Notes: generated by a model from the sequence alone, not told the origin. A DNA stretch of 64,000 nucleotides from Pomphorhynchus laevis (GCA_012934845.2 WNNJ02001103.1:124001-188000), one strand, 5' to 3'; counted from the first letter of the stretch, positions 20,137 through 31,713 are shown. A program made the numbers and translations.

Positions 20137-22320
20137 GCTTAAGCCAGGGGTGGGCGAGGGCTGAGCATCAAAATGCCAAATCGAAGTTTCCAAAAATTGA
20201 AAAGGCCACATGAGTATGAAATAATTAATTCGATCTTTTTGAAAAAATATGTAATAAAAACAGAATCATATCCACTTGGTGCTAAGAATCAATTCATTCA
20301 TTTGATCCAAACTTTTTTTTATATTTAGCCTGTGTTAATTGATCAATGTCTGGTTCTAGGTTACTTGTTCGCAGAATGAGGCTTTCTTCAAGATGATTGT
20401 CTGATAAAGATGTTCTTTGTGATGATTTTATCTTCGTCATGTGGGAAAATGCAGATTCGCAACAGTAAGTTGTTGAAAATATAGTCAATATCTTCTGAGC
20501 ATTTTTCTGTAGGGCTGAATATTTTGATGCGAAACGCCATATATCGTAGATATCATGATTCTGAACAAAGCGATTGATAAGAATATTATCATTCAGCAAC
20601 TCGATTATTTCGATTTGAAATTCCTCTTCTACTTTATGAATTTCGACAAGATGGGGCTCAAATACAAGCGTCAGTTCTGACTCAAATGCGTCAAAATCAT
20701 TGAATCGAGATTGGTATTGGGTGTGCAGATCAGTCAAATATCTTTCATAATTCTCAAGCATTTCAGCTGTCGGATAGTTCAGACGTGTAACTTCGTGCAA
20801 ATATGTAAAATGAATTTTTGAAAAATGCTTGTCCTTGATTTGGTTTCTCAATAATATGATGGTTGCACGAAATGCCTTCACCTTTTTCCAAGAAGCAAAA
20901 ATGTTATTTTTCTGACCTTGTAAAGAAAGATTGAGCTCTCTTTGCTTCATCATGATATCAACTAGAAATGACATGTCGATTATGAAATAAATATTTGAAA
21001 GATCGCAACTCTTGTTCAGATTTGAAAAGAATTGAATTATTTTCTCTCTTATATCAAATACTCGCTTCAAAACGTTTGCCTCAGAAAGCCATCTAACGCT
21101 TGAGTGGTATAAGAGATCATAACTGCCGTGAAACTCGTCATTTTCCATCATTGATCTGAATTGGCGGTGTCTTGTTGCGTTTGAACGAATGAAAATTACA
21201 ATTTCGTTCACTTTCTTGAAAACTGATCCCAATGAAACGGATTTTATGCAAAGATTTTGTTGGTGTAATATGCAATGAAAGGAACGAATTTCCAGTGGTT
21301 TAATAATATCTTTCATCTTTGCAATAAATCCCGAATTTTTTCCTACCATTGAAGGAGCACCGTCAGTACAAATACTCACTAGAAATTCTGGATTGACTTT
21401 TGATTTTTGAATTTGATCTTGCACTTTTTCTAAGATGTCAATTCCACGAGCTTGCCCTTTTAGAGTTTGCATACCTAATAGTTCTTCTCGTAGATTGAAA
21501 TTTTTGTCAACGATTCGTATAAAAATGAGTAATTGGGCAGAGTCAGTAGAATCAGTTGACTCATCAATAGCCAATGAATAGAATGCATTTGGATCTGCTA
21601 AGAGAAAAGATAGTTTTTGTTGTAAATTTTTCGCAATATCGGTTTGGCGACTGACTATTGTTCGCCGAGAGAGCGCAAGATTCTCATATTTTTCAACTTT
21701 ATCTGGATCTATGCATTTTACTGTTGTAGTTATGGCCTCTTTGATGAATTCTGAGTCGGAATATGGCTTTCCTCTTTTACCCATAAGATGTGCAATCAAA
21801 TAGCTCGCTTTTGTTTGTAAAAGTCCCAAATTGAATATATTCTTGAATAATGTTTGTTGTTTTTTGATTGATTTTTTTAGTTCTAGAATTTTCTCTTTTC
21901 TACACTCACCATCAAGTCTACATATTGGCATATTGATATGCGTGCCATAATGTTTTTCTGCATTGAATTTCTTGATCGTTGTTAAGTTAGCTCTACAAAT
22001 TAAGCACACCATCCCGTTTTTACTCTGAACAAAGAAGTAATCATATTCCCATTCTATATTAAAAACTCTATTCTCTGAATCTATCTTTCTCTTTTTTTGC
22101 GATGACATCTGATGGGGTAACCAAAAATTTTCTTGTAAATATCAAAAAATGATAAGATTCAAAGGAAAAGTATCTAAATAAAAAATTAGAGAAAAAATAC
22201 ATTGTTAATATGATAATTTCTATCTTGCCTTTTTTTGAAAAATGCTCGGAGGCCGCATAAACTAGGCTCGGAGGCCGCATGCGGCCTCCGAGGCCGTAGA
22301 TGCCCACCTCTGGCTTAAGC
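20137..22320 (-). mobile_element. hAT DNA transposon, complete, with TIRs and 8-bp target duplication
   Basis: The element spans 20145-22312 (2168 bp). Its terminal inverted repeats are CAGGGGTGGGC at 20145-20155 and GCCCACCTCTG at 22302-22312 (one mismatch). The identical 8-bp GCTTAAGC flanks it at 20137-20144 and 22313-22320, the target-duplication length expected of hAT. One uninterrupted transposase gene lies inside. A GC-rich palindrome (GGAGGCCGCATGCGGCCTCC, about 22271-22290) lies just inside the right end. Confidence 0.93.
20294..22108 (-). CDS. hAT-family transposase, apparently intact
   Basis: 604 residues, open from ATG to stop. Residues about 30-60 (MVCLICRANL ... KHYGTHI) give a C2-H2 BED-like zinc finger. 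The RNase H-like core shows SLAIDESTDS (first Asp, about residue 180) and SICTDGAPSMVGKNSGF (second Asp, about 245). The C-terminal hAT dimerisation segment is KILTIFSTTYCCESAFSHM followed by SSQRTSLSDNHLEESLILR (about 540-585). Overall it resembles transposases related to the ZBED, FAM200 and GTF2IRD2-tail proteins. Family role: cut-and-paste transposition. The flanking TIRs and 8-bp duplication argue for a mobile element rather than a domesticated gene. Confidence 0.9.
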   Translation of the reverse strand: MSSQKKRKIDSENRVFNIEWEYDYFFVQSKNGMVCLICRANLTTIKKFNAEKHYGTHINMPICRLDGECRKEKILELKKSIKKQQTLFKNIFNLGLLQTKASYLIAHLMGKRGKPYSDSEFIKEAITTTVKCIDPDKVEKYENLALSRRTIVSRQTDIAKNLQQKLSFLLADPNAFYSLAIDESTDSTDSAQLLIFIRIVDKNFNLREELLGMQTLKGQARGIDILEKVQDQIQKSKVNPEFLVSICTDGAPSMVGKNSGFIAKMKDIIKPLEIRSFHCILHQQNLCIKSVSLGSVFKKVNEIVIFIRSNATRHRQFRSMMENDEFHGSYDLLYHSSVRWLSEANVLKRVFDIREKIIQFFSNLNKSCDLSNIYFIIDMSFLVDIMMKQRELNLSLQGQKNNIFASWKKVKAFRATIILLRNQIKDKHFSKIHFTYLHEVTRLNYPTAEMLENYERYLTDLHTQYQSRFNDFDAFESELTLVFEPHLVEIHKVEEEFQIEIIELLNDNILINRFVQNHDIYDIWRFASKYSALQKNAQKILTIFSTTYCCESAFSHMTKIKSSQRTSLSDNHLEESLILRTSNLEPDIDQLTQAKYKKKFGSNE

Positions 22321-23330
22321 ACTATATCTTAATGTAAATTAATTAGCTCTATTCCAAGGACTGTTTCGGAGCAGAGGTCATCGAGAAATAAAACATTACA
22401 CGACTAGAATTTCGGTCTCTGAAGGTTATGGGTGTATATGCATGCCTATTCATGATATGTTATGGATCGATTTGTGGCCGTCGTAATCGGATTTCTGTGC
22501 ACTGAATATATAATATAAATTGTTTTGCTGTATTTGTACGTTGAAAGCTATTCCAACTATCGACATCAAACATTGTCTTTTCTGTTTCGAATAACACTAT
22601 GATCTACATCTTTGGAATACGGATTGGTATATGTAATTAAACTTATAGCATTGATGTTGATCAGTTTCACAAGACGACACGACTTTGAAAATGCATTGAT
22701 TTCTTACTATTTTGACAAAAATCGTTTTAGCAGGACATTGATCTTGTTTGTGTCAAATTGTCCCGACATTGAACATATACTTGGCTTTTCTGTTTCGAAT
22801 AACACTATGATCTGCATCTTTAGAATACGGATTGGTATATGTAATTAAACTTATAGCATTGATGTTGACCAGTTTCACAGAACGACACGTCTTTTAAAAT
22901 GCATTGATTTCTTACTATTTTGACAAAAACCGTTTTAGCAGGACATTGATCTTGTTTATGTCAAATTACCCACCTCAGAAAAATAAATTCCAACTAGTCT
23001 GTCGCCTCGACTATGCGATGAATTTATTTTGATGCGACTCAATTTGAGGCCAATAATGATTACGACAATAAGATGCAAAACGGATCGTAAATATGAAAAC
23101 TTGTGGTATTATCTGCTTAAAGGTTATATCGCTAGTGTTTAACCACAATATGCAGCTTGATTCCGCTTTCACTGAATCAGATCGTAGATTCCGCAATCGA
23201 GGTTATTTATTCCGCATACGTTGTCATCGAGGTTATTTGAAGCTCTTCCGGATAATCTTCGAATTAAGGATGTTTAAACAATCACCTCGACTTTGTCCAA
23301 TAATAGTTATTGACTATCCATAGACTGATA
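22321..23330 (-). mobile_element. Ty3/Gypsy fossil, probable 5' side of the element split by hAT
   Basis: Sequence to the right of the hAT insertion continues the broken Gypsy-like element, as shown by its position and orientation. Protease or gag identity could not be confirmed. It is broken and old. Confidence 0.45.
22577..22970. repeat. 209-bp tandem duplication, two copies
   Basis: CTTTTCTGTTTCGAATAACA and the following roughly 190 bases occur at 22577 and again at 22786 with about 5% differences. Confidence 0.8.
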
Positions 23331-24372
23331 TTTATAAATTTTTATACACATTTAAACTTAACAAATTATATGTATTCATATAATCTTCTAAATTGATAAC
23401 TAAATTAATACGTATTTTTTATTAATATATAATTATTTGCATAATCAAATTTTATTCAAATGACGAAAGATTCGAGTAAATAAAATAATTTAATAATTAA
23501 ATTATTATAATAAATAATAAAATAATTTATATAAACACTTTTACAATATTAAAATTGAAAATTCTTTTACTAGCTTTTCATTTTATAAATTTGGAACAAT
23601 TTGAGTATAGAAATGCCATAAGTTCTAAACAATTTCACTAAATCATAAATGAGTTGATTAAATGCCTTATTCAAAAGTAAATTAAAATAACGAAATATCA
23701 AAAGTTAGAGATTAATTAGAGATTAGTTCAAGATTTATAAAATTAAAAATTAGCAAAGTTACATTATCGTAATATTTTGATAAATACTCTGATTATAAAT
23801 ATCAAAGTATTTGTAAAATTTTTAAATTATATATTAGATTTTAATAGCTTTTTTAATAATATTAAGAGAAGACTTGATAATAATTAACTAATTAATAAAA
23901 ATAATTAGCAAAATTAATAAATAATTAATAAGATTAATTAATAATTACTTACTTTTTACGTTACAATTAAATAAATAAAATATAAAATTAAATATGTAAT
24001 AAATATAGCATTAATAATTAAATATTTATTATTTTGAGTATAAAATTATATAGTTAATTGAGGTTTACATTGTGAAATTGTGATTCTTCAAATTATCGAA
24101 CGGTGATGATAAAGCGATTATTAGCAATGACATCGTGGTAGCCGATGGTTATAAATTAGCCGACATTATCAACTTTTAATAATCGTTATTTTAAGCTGTT
24201 GTCTTTCGCATTAATGATGTATTTATAAAGATAATTTAGCAATTTACTTCATTTTATTTTGATTATATAACAAATTCAAGAGATAGGAGAATGTACATTC
24301 TCAAAAAAGTCACTATGATACATCAAATTATTATTTAATTAAAACAGCCAGAAATATGTTAACCACTCAAAA
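23331..24372. other. AT-rich region upstream of the MARVEL gene
   Basis: Very AT-rich, with no open frames of note. It would contain the promoter of the gene starting at 24373. Confidence 0.4.
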
Positions 24373-24486
24373 ATGGAAGTTTTACATCACAAGCCGATAC
24401 ACACCCTCCCGATTTTGTGTACCTGTTTACACAGAGATGAACAAAAGTATCCAAAACTATCTTTGACATTAAAAATAATATCGTTG
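24373..24486 (+). CDS. MARVEL protein exon 1
   Basis: ATG at 24373, 38 codons, ending TCG TTG before donor GTGAGT. Encodes the cytosolic N-terminus (MEVLHHKPIH...) and the start of helix 1. Confidence 0.75.
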
Positions 24487-27400
24487 GTGAGTACTCTAGT
24501 ATATATTAAGCATCAAGTCGCATTTAGTATCATTTAGATTTTGTCCTTTATCTGCTTTTTGTGCACTATATCTGCCTTCGTTATAATACCATCAATTCGA
24601 GGTGCAGCGGTATCAATGGTCATATATGTATTCGCCGTTGTTAATATAATCGTTGTTTTGACTACAATATTCTTTTTTTCGAAGTACTTGGCATATGTAC
24701 CTGAAGTTCACGTATGTAATAAAATAGTAAAGTTCCAAGCCAAACTATGGTTTAAATGTAACTTTTTTTTGCTATCTAGCAGGAGATTATAACATAACAT
24801 AACTTATAACGTATGCTAGTAGAGAACGTAGTAATTTTATTTTAAAAAAATGTTATAGTTATAATTCTTGTTACATGAAGTTACAAAATCGAAAACAGTT
24901 AGATATTCAATTTCCCAAAATATTCGCAATATTTTTTCGTAAGAAATAATTATTTTGCATCAAATTATCTGACCGATAAAAATTCCTATAATTAATAATT
25001 TATTATAATTTTAATAAAAATATATTTATCCTAATATAATATTTGATTAACATTTAATTATTATTTTATTTATTATAATTTTATAGAATAAATATAATTA
25101 TTATTCATTTTAATACATTTTACATTAAGTTTTTCTAATTAAATGCTTTTCTAATTCAGTGTTTTTCTAATTCAGTGTTTATTATTTTATAAACAGACGT
25201 TTTTAAATTTTACAAAAATAAATTTATTTTTACAAAAATAAATTTCGATTATTCTGCAAACAAATTACCTGTCCAATAAAAATTTCAATTATTAACTTAT
25301 TTAATATTTTATTTTTGATTAACATTTAATTATTATTTTATTTATTATAATTTTATAGAATAAATATAATTATTATTCGTTTTAATACATTTTACATTAA
25401 GTTTTTCTAATTAAATGCTTTTCTAATTCAGTGTTTTTCTAATGTATTTCTTATCTTATAAACAGACGTTTTTAAATTTTACAAAAATAAATTTATTTTT
25501 ACAAAAATAAATTTCGATTATTCTGCAAACAAATTACCTGTCCAATAAAAATTTCAATTATTAACTTATTTAATATTTTATTTTTGATTAACATTTAATT
25601 ATGATTTTATTTATTATAATTTTATAGAATAAATATAATTAGTATTCATTTTAATACATTTTACATTAAGTTTTTCTGATTAAATGATTTTCTAATTCAG
25701 TGTTTTTCTAATGTATTTCTTATTTTATAAACAGACGTTTTTAAATTTTACAAAAATAAATTTATTTTTACAAAAATAAATTTCGATTATTCTGCAAACA
25801 AATTACCTGTCCAATAAAAATTTCAATTATTAACTTATTTAATATTTTATTTTTGATTAACATTTAATTATGATTTTATTTATTATAATTTTATAGAATA
25901 AATATAATTAGTATTCATTTTAATACATTTTACATTAAGTTTTTCTAATTAAATGATTTTCTAATTCAGTGTTTTTCTAATGTATTTCTTATTTTATAAA
26001 CAGACGTTTTTAAATTTTACAAAAATAAATTTATTTTTACAAAAATAAATTTCGATTATTCTGCAAACAAATTACCTGTCCAATAAAAATTTCAATTATT
26101 AACTTATTTAATATTTTATTTTTGATTAACATTTAATTATGATTTTATTTATTATAATTTTATAGAATAAATATAATTAGTATTCATTTTAATACATTTT
26201 ACATTAAGTTTTTCTAATTAAATGATTTTCTAATTCAGTGTTTTTCTAATGTATTTCTTATTTTATAAACAGACGTTTTTAAATTTTACAAAAATAAATT
26301 TATTTTTACAAAAATAAATTTCGATTATTCTGCAAACAAATTACCTGTCCAATAAAAATTTCAATTATTAACTTATTTAATATTTTATTTTTGATTAACA
26401 TTTAATTATGATTTTATTTATTATAATTTTATAGAATAAATATAATTATTATTCATTTTAATACATTTTACATTAAGTTTTTCTAATTAAATGATTTTCT
26501 AATTCAGTGTTTTTCTAATGTATTTCTTATTTTATAAACAGACGTTTTTAAATTTTACAAAAATAAATTTATTTTTACAAAAATAAATTTCGATTATTCT
26601 GCAAACAAATTACCTGTCCAATAAAAATTTCAATTATTAACTTATTTAATATTTTATTTTTGATTAACATTTAATTATTATTTTATTTATTATAATTTTA
26701 TAGAATAAATATAATTAGTATTCATTTTAATACATTTTACATTAAGTTTTTCTAATTAAATGATTTTCTAATTCAGTGTTTTTCTAATGTATTTCTTATT
26801 TTATAAACAGACGTTTTTAAATTTTACAAAAATAAATTTATTTTTACAAAAATAAATTTCGATTATTCTGCAAACAAATTACCTGTCCAATAAAAATTTC
26901 AATTATTAACTTATTTAATATTTTATTTTTGATTAACATTTAATTATTATTTTATTTATTATAATTTTATAGAATAAATATAATTATTATTCATTTTAAT
27001 ACATTTTACATTAAGTTTTTCTAATTAAATGTTTTTCTAATTCAGTGTTTTTCTAATGTATTTCTTATTTTATAAACAGACGTTTTTAAATTTTACAAAA
27101 ATAAATTTATTTTTACAAAAATAAATTTCGATTATTCTGCAAACAAATTACCTGTCCAATAAAAATTTCAATTATTAACTTATTTAATATTTTATTTTTG
27201 ATTAACATTTAATTATTATTTTATTTATTATAATTTTATAGAATAAATATAATTAGTATTCATTTTAATACATTTTACATTAAGTTTTTCTAATTAAATG
27301 TTTTTCTAATTCAGTGTTTTTCTAATGTGTTTATTATTTTATAAACAGACGTTTTTAAATTTTACAAAAAAATCTCTAAACAATATTTTGACATAAAAAT

Positions 27401-29075
27401 TATTATTAGAAAATAAACAAATAGCGAATAAAATTAAATTAAAAATTAGTTATTGAGTTATATTTTAACTTGTAAATCAAATTATCTTTACACGAATAAA
27501 CAGCGTATTTTTCAAAGGAAATTATGAGTTTATCTATTAAATCTATTTTGTTTATTGTAAAGCATTTTATTAATATTATGAATATTTAATTTTAATACCA
27601 ACTAATTTAAAATTTTAATTATTTAAATGTGATTAAAATTATTTATAATTTTAATTATTAATATTTTTCGAAAAATAAATAATTTAAAGCCCGTACGTTG
27701 GCCTCAATATAGAAAACAATTTTAAATATTAAGGCATTTAATCAATACACTTTTATAAATTATTTAATGTCTTTAAACAAGCCTTCTGTTATAAATTATA
27801 ATTTGTTTTAATCTAGCTTTCCGTTTTAAATAATTTAGTTTTAAGAGAGTGAAGCAAATAAAAATATTACGAATTTCCGAAAGCTACGGCTTTCATCCAT
27901 GATTTGTTTGTGCGTGATTTATTTTGTAATCAAAAATTCGATTTAATATTTTTAATTTAAGATAATATTTGATTAATATTATAATTTGTTTATATTAATA
28001 TTATAATTTGTTTATATTAATAATTTGTTTATAATAATGTTATAAATACGGATAAATATTGATATAAAGAATAAACATGTCGTATGTACAATATGACGTG
28101 TAAAATCTATGTACACTTCATATAATCACAATCTTTGTTATTATATGTACAATGTATCGGTGTTGCTAAACGCGAGGCACACTGACTTTTCAAATTTTCT
28201 ATAAAAATTTTATCACAAGATAAATGTTTACATTTATAAATATTTATTTATTCTTTAATTTTTAAATTTACAGAAACGAAGAAAGTGAGTAAATAGTTTT
28301 ATTTTAAGAAGGTCACTATATTTCGGTAACTCATGCTATCATCTTCATGAATTAAATTTTTTTCAACAATACTTTGTAATTGGTAACAAGTATGAAACAT
28401 CTAAAATTACAAGTCATCATTAGTAACTACATATTGTTTGCTCTTCATCTTCTTATCCATTGTGATGGGCTCGCGAAACTCGGAGGTTTCGTTACCATCC
28501 GAGTCCACGCGTTGATTGTACTGCAACTCAGTTACTGTCTATTTTTTGAATACTTTGTAATTCAAAAAATTTGTAATTAAATTTTTGTAATTTTAACATT
28601 TGTAAATAAAACTGGAAAACCACAAAAAATTGTTGACGAACGTTTGTAATTCCTGAAGTAACAGGAGCTAACGAAATATTGTGACCCTTTTGGAATAAAA
28701 TCTTCTCACTTTCTACGTTCCTGTAAATTTATAAAAATTAATTTTTCTGCAATGCTACATTTTTGTAATGTAACATTTTTAAATTCACGTTTCTCTTTTA
28801 TACAAACTTTTTAAAAAGTTTGAAGCTAATTTTTCCCATTAAGGATATTGTTGTAACGTCACAACTTATCATACTAGCATTTATTGCAGCATTATTATGT
28901 GCCTTAAATGGTATTCAATCGTTAGCTTTGTCAATTGCCGCAGTAAGTGCTTTCTGCTAATCTAAAATTTTTCTATTAATCTATTTCCCAGTTCTTTGGA
29001 TTTTTGCTATTATTTGTGTTAATCGCGGAATTTGTGGTTCAACTGAAAAATTGGAGACTACAGGTATGCAGATAG
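24373..29075 (+). CDS. MARVEL-domain tetraspan membrane protein, four exons
   Basis: Four exons with matching phase-0 junctions: 24373-24486, 24538-24711, 28844-28942 and 28992-29075, giving 156 residues. Predicted membrane segments are ISLILSFICFLCTISAFVII, VSMVIYVFAVVNIIVVLTTI, LIILAFIAALLCALNGI and [18 protein letters not shown], ending in the KNWR cap typical of the last helix in plasmolipin/CMTM/MAL-type MARVEL proteins. Length and four-helix layout fit the family, whose members act in membrane apposition and vesicle traffic. Intron 2 is 4.1 kb and mostly satellite; introns 1 and 3 are about 50 bp. An alternative end exists: GTATGC at 29064 could be a donor to a further exon, but a stop follows three codons later. 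The exact orthologue is not identified. Confidence 0.75.
24538..24711 (+). CDS. MARVEL protein exon 2
   Basis: 58 codons from acceptor TTTAG to donor GTATGT at 24712. Encodes the rest of helix 1, helix 2 and the loop ending PEVH. Confidence 0.8.
24940..27368. repeat. 269-bp satellite array in intron 2, about nine copies
   Basis: The landmark GTCCAATAAAAATTTCAATT recurs at about 25271, 25540, 25809, 26078, 26347, 26616, 26885 and 27154, exactly 269 bp apart each time. Central monomers are nearly identical. The first (24940-25210) is clearly diverged and the last ends at about 27368, as expected for an array growing by unequal exchange. Monomers are over 80% A+T and have no open frame. Confidence 0.95.
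27369..28843. other. Rest of MARVEL intron 2
   Basis: AT-rich intron sequence. Two short stretches (about 27845-27930 and 28275-28350) share AAGTGA/GAAGC-type and TTTC.GTAA motifs and may be remnants of a small inverted-repeat element. A 66-codon frame at 28380-28580 has no gene-like features. Confidence 0.35.
28844..28942 (+). CDS. MARVEL protein exon 3
   Basis: 33 codons from acceptor ATTAAG to donor GTAAGT. Encodes helix 3 (TSQLIILAFIAALLCALNGI). Confidence 0.75.
28992..29075 (+). CDS. MARVEL protein exon 4, with stop
   Basis: 27 codons plus TAG after acceptor TTTCCCAG. Encodes helix 4 and the short tail KNWRLQVCR. Confidence 0.7.
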   Translation, partial: FFGFLLLFVLIAEFVVQLKNWRLQVCR

Positions 29076-30039
29076 ACAAGCGGAATATGCCATAATATTA
29101 ACGTGATATGTCATTTTAAGTTGCTAGATAAAGCATGTATCTAAAAAGTAACTAAATGTAATTAAATCTAGAAATTCAAAAACTATTTTCATTTTTCAAC
29201 GGCTTAGATATTTCATTACCCGTAATCATTTTTGAGCTCGGATATCAACTCGAACCCATACAGTAATATAAAAATATTAAATGCAAAATATATATTAAAA
29301 ATTTGATAATAAATTTATATTTTTATATACATTTATATTTTATTAACATTAAATAAATAATCATCAACATCGATTTATAGCAATTTTATCATCAGTAAAT
29401 AATAACTTAATTTAAATAGATTTAATAATCAAGTTTACCCAAATGATTCAAATGTGAGATTAACCAAGTTCGCTTACAACATTTTGGTGATCCGTTTTCA
29501 AGGACAACGATTCAGAAAAATGAAGAAATTACAAAGTGAACATCGAAATATAGAATAAAATACCGAATGCGTAGATTCTATTAAACATATTGAATTCAAA
29601 TATCATTTTAATAAATTTTTTTATTTTACGCTTGAATTAAGTGTAAACATCACTAATTAATAACATAAAAGCGACTTTATTAGATACTCTGAGGCTACAA
29701 ATGTAGCCTGGTAGATGTTTTATTCAGTGAAGATCGTAATAATGATCGATTAAGAATCAAGGTAATTGGTAAAGAAATATTTCACTATTTTCTGTTTAAT
29801 AAATAATTAAGTCATGAATGAACAACCGATTTTAACGTTATTTAATGTATTGATCATATCCAACTCGTTCTAATCGAACAGTAAAACGATTTTTAAAAGA
29901 TATAAATATCTATCAATAGACATTATCAGTGTACCATCAGTTGATATTTGTAAAGTAAAGCCAAAATTTATACATTTTGTCGTTCGATAAAAAGGCAGTG
30001 TAATTTCAAAACCAGCAAATTCATATTAAAAAACCGGGA
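29076..30039. other. Spacer between convergent MARVEL gene and DNAJC2
   Basis: AT-rich. It should hold both 3' ends, because the two genes converge. No further exons were recognised. Confidence 0.4.
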
Positions 30040-31629
30040 TTATTTCTTTTCGTTGGACTTTTTCTGCTTGAGCATCGCGACGATATGCTGAAATCTTAGT
30101 AAACATTCTTCTTTAGTTCTGTTTGTCATGAGCGCGGCAATATTATCCCACCTGTTCACATCACTTGCAGGGAATTGTCTCAGCCCATTCTCTAGTAACT
30201 TTTGTTCATCTGCAGACCATGGAATAGCTTTAGTAATCGAAGTACTTGTTGATGGTGCTTTCTTTGATTCTAGAATCCCGTTTATTTTAAATCGTTCACC
30301 TTCTTTGAGACGTCTGGCCTTCTCCATCACATCCTTTTCCGATTTAGCCTTATCCATCCCGTGATCAAGCATGTATCTGTGTATTGTATCCCATCTATTT
30401 TTTGTACCAGGCGGAAACAATCTAATACATTTTACTAGTAATTCTAGCTCATCAACTGTCCATGCATTAACCAATGCAATTTTCTTCTTAACTAATTTTA
30501 TGATTTTAGAGATTTCGTTTCGGCGTTCTTCCTCTGGAATGCTTTCCAACTTCAGATTTAATTTTGATAGTTGTTCTGTAGCCTCTGTTGATTTTAAAAT
30601 TTTCTCCTCCTGATCGGTAGGCCAGTTAAATTGAATGTAGCGATCAATAGCCCTTTCTTGATCTGGAAAGGCTTTAATGGCAATCTGCCTAAATTGGCTT
30701 TGCTGCCTACTCAATTCTACAACAAGTTTCTGTATCTCTGTATCCTTATCAGCTTGTTTTCTAAGTGATTCCATCTGTTCCTGCCTTTCTCGTTTAATTC
30801 GTTCTTGTTCCTGCTTTTCCTTTACAATTTTTGCCTGCCGCCGCTCTTCTTGCTTTCGAAGTTTTTCAGCTTGTGCTTGCTGTTGGCGCAACTTTAACCG
30901 CGGATCTAAACTTCTTGCTATTTCAGCCAAATTACTTATACGTGTTAGCTCTTCAAGTTTGAGCTTCTGGCGTTCTCGTCTATTCGTTTTCTCAATCTCT
31001 TTTCGTATATAGCGATCCTGGCCTTGACTTTTATCTTCCTTGTCCAGATGCGAATACTCTCTCCATGAATCGAAATCTAACCAAAATTTGTAGAAATAAT
31101 CGACAATGTCGTCTGGAGTATACCAGTCTCCGATGCAGGGGACTGGTTGCCGAACTGACCAACGTGCATTTCTATCGAATACCGGACGGAAAATATCAAA
31201 AAATAAATTTTGATCATTTGGATGTGATTCCATTAAACTTTTAACTTCAATTTCATTGGGAATTATATCATCGAATAGTGGATCAATGGAATCAAATGCT
31301 CGTCGTGTCGCAGAATTTAAAAGTATTTCAGCTGCTTTTATAACACAAGGGTAATTTTTGTCACTTCCAGGTTTCTTATCAGGATGATATTTCCTGGCAA
31401 TAATACGATATGACTTTTGTATGTCGTCAACAGAGGCTAAGAATCTTCTATTCTCTAATCTCAATATACGATACAGATCGTGTAATTTCCAGTCCGTAGG
31501 GTTTAAATTTGAAAAGAATTGCTCGTAATTTCTCCACGAATAGTCTTTACGGTTCCACCATGGAGGATCAGGTAGTTGCTTAAGTCGTAATTGCATGAAT
31601 ACGTCACCGTACCATGGAATGATTGTCAT
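30040..31629 (-). CDS. DNAJC2: DNAJC2/Zuotin-type ribosome-associated J-protein
   Basis: 529 residues, open. Role known for the family: J-protein of the ribosome-associated complex (partner of an Hsp70-like protein), which stimulates Hsp70 on nascent chains; animal forms also act in chromatin. Seen: J domain at about 47-118 with HPD at 82-84 (RKYHPDKKP); zuotin homology region with FFDIFRPVFDRNARWS and FYKFWLDFDSWREYSHLD; a long charged coiled coil at about 195-345; and two SANT/Myb repeats, WTVDELELLVKCIRLFP (about 385-430) and PWSADEQKLLENGLRQFP (about 470-520). Human DNAJC2 is 621 residues. The N-terminus is shorter here, and the ATG directly follows TTATTTTACAG, a good acceptor, so an upstream exon or a 5'-UTR intron is possible. 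Confidence 0.92.
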   Translation of the reverse strand: MTIIPWYGDVFMQLRLKQLPDPPWWNRKDYSWRNYEQFFSNLNPTDWKLHDLYRILRLENRRFLASVDDIQKSYRIIARKYHPDKKPGSDKNYPCVIKAAEILLNSATRRAFDSIDPLFDDIIPNEIEVKSLMESHPNDQNLFFDIFRPVFDRNARWSVRQPVPCIGDWYTPDDIVDYFYKFWLDFDSWREYSHLDKEDKSQGQDRYIRKEIEKTNRRERQKLKLEELTRISNLAEIARSLDPRLKLRQQQAQAEKLRKQEERRQAKIVKEKQEQERIKRERQEQMESLRKQADKDTEIQKLVVELSRQQSQFRQIAIKAFPDQERAIDRYIQFNWPTDQEEKILKSTEATEQLSKLNLKLESIPEEERRNEISKIIKLVKKKIALVNAWTVDELELLVKCIRLFPPGTKNRWDTIHRYMLDHGMDKAKSEKDVMEKARRLKEGERFKINGILESKKAPSTSTSITKAIPWSADEQKLLENGLRQFPASDVNRWDNIAALMTNRTKEECLLRFQHIVAMLKQKKSNEKK

Positions 31630-31713
31630 CTGTAAAATAAGTCATTCACTCTCCTAAGCTTAATGAGAATTATAAAAATAGTAAAATTGTCATTAATAAA
31701 TTTTGAAAATCGT

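Noticed and set aside
25000-27368. CRISPR-like array
   Set aside because: The 269-bp monomers are contiguous tandem copies with no repeat-spacer structure, inside a eukaryotic intron.
28380-28580. 66-codon plus-strand frame in the MARVEL intron
   Set aside because: No splice-site support, no domain, and composition like the surrounding intron.
29470-29540. Possible LTR-element primer-site-like sequence (TTTGGTGATCCG)
   Set aside because: No LTRs, gag or pol sequence nearby; a single short match is not enough.
30128-31012. Plus-strand open frames opposite DNAJC2
   Set aside because: They are antisense shadows of the charged coiled coil and SANT repeats; cysteine/serine-rich with no domain.
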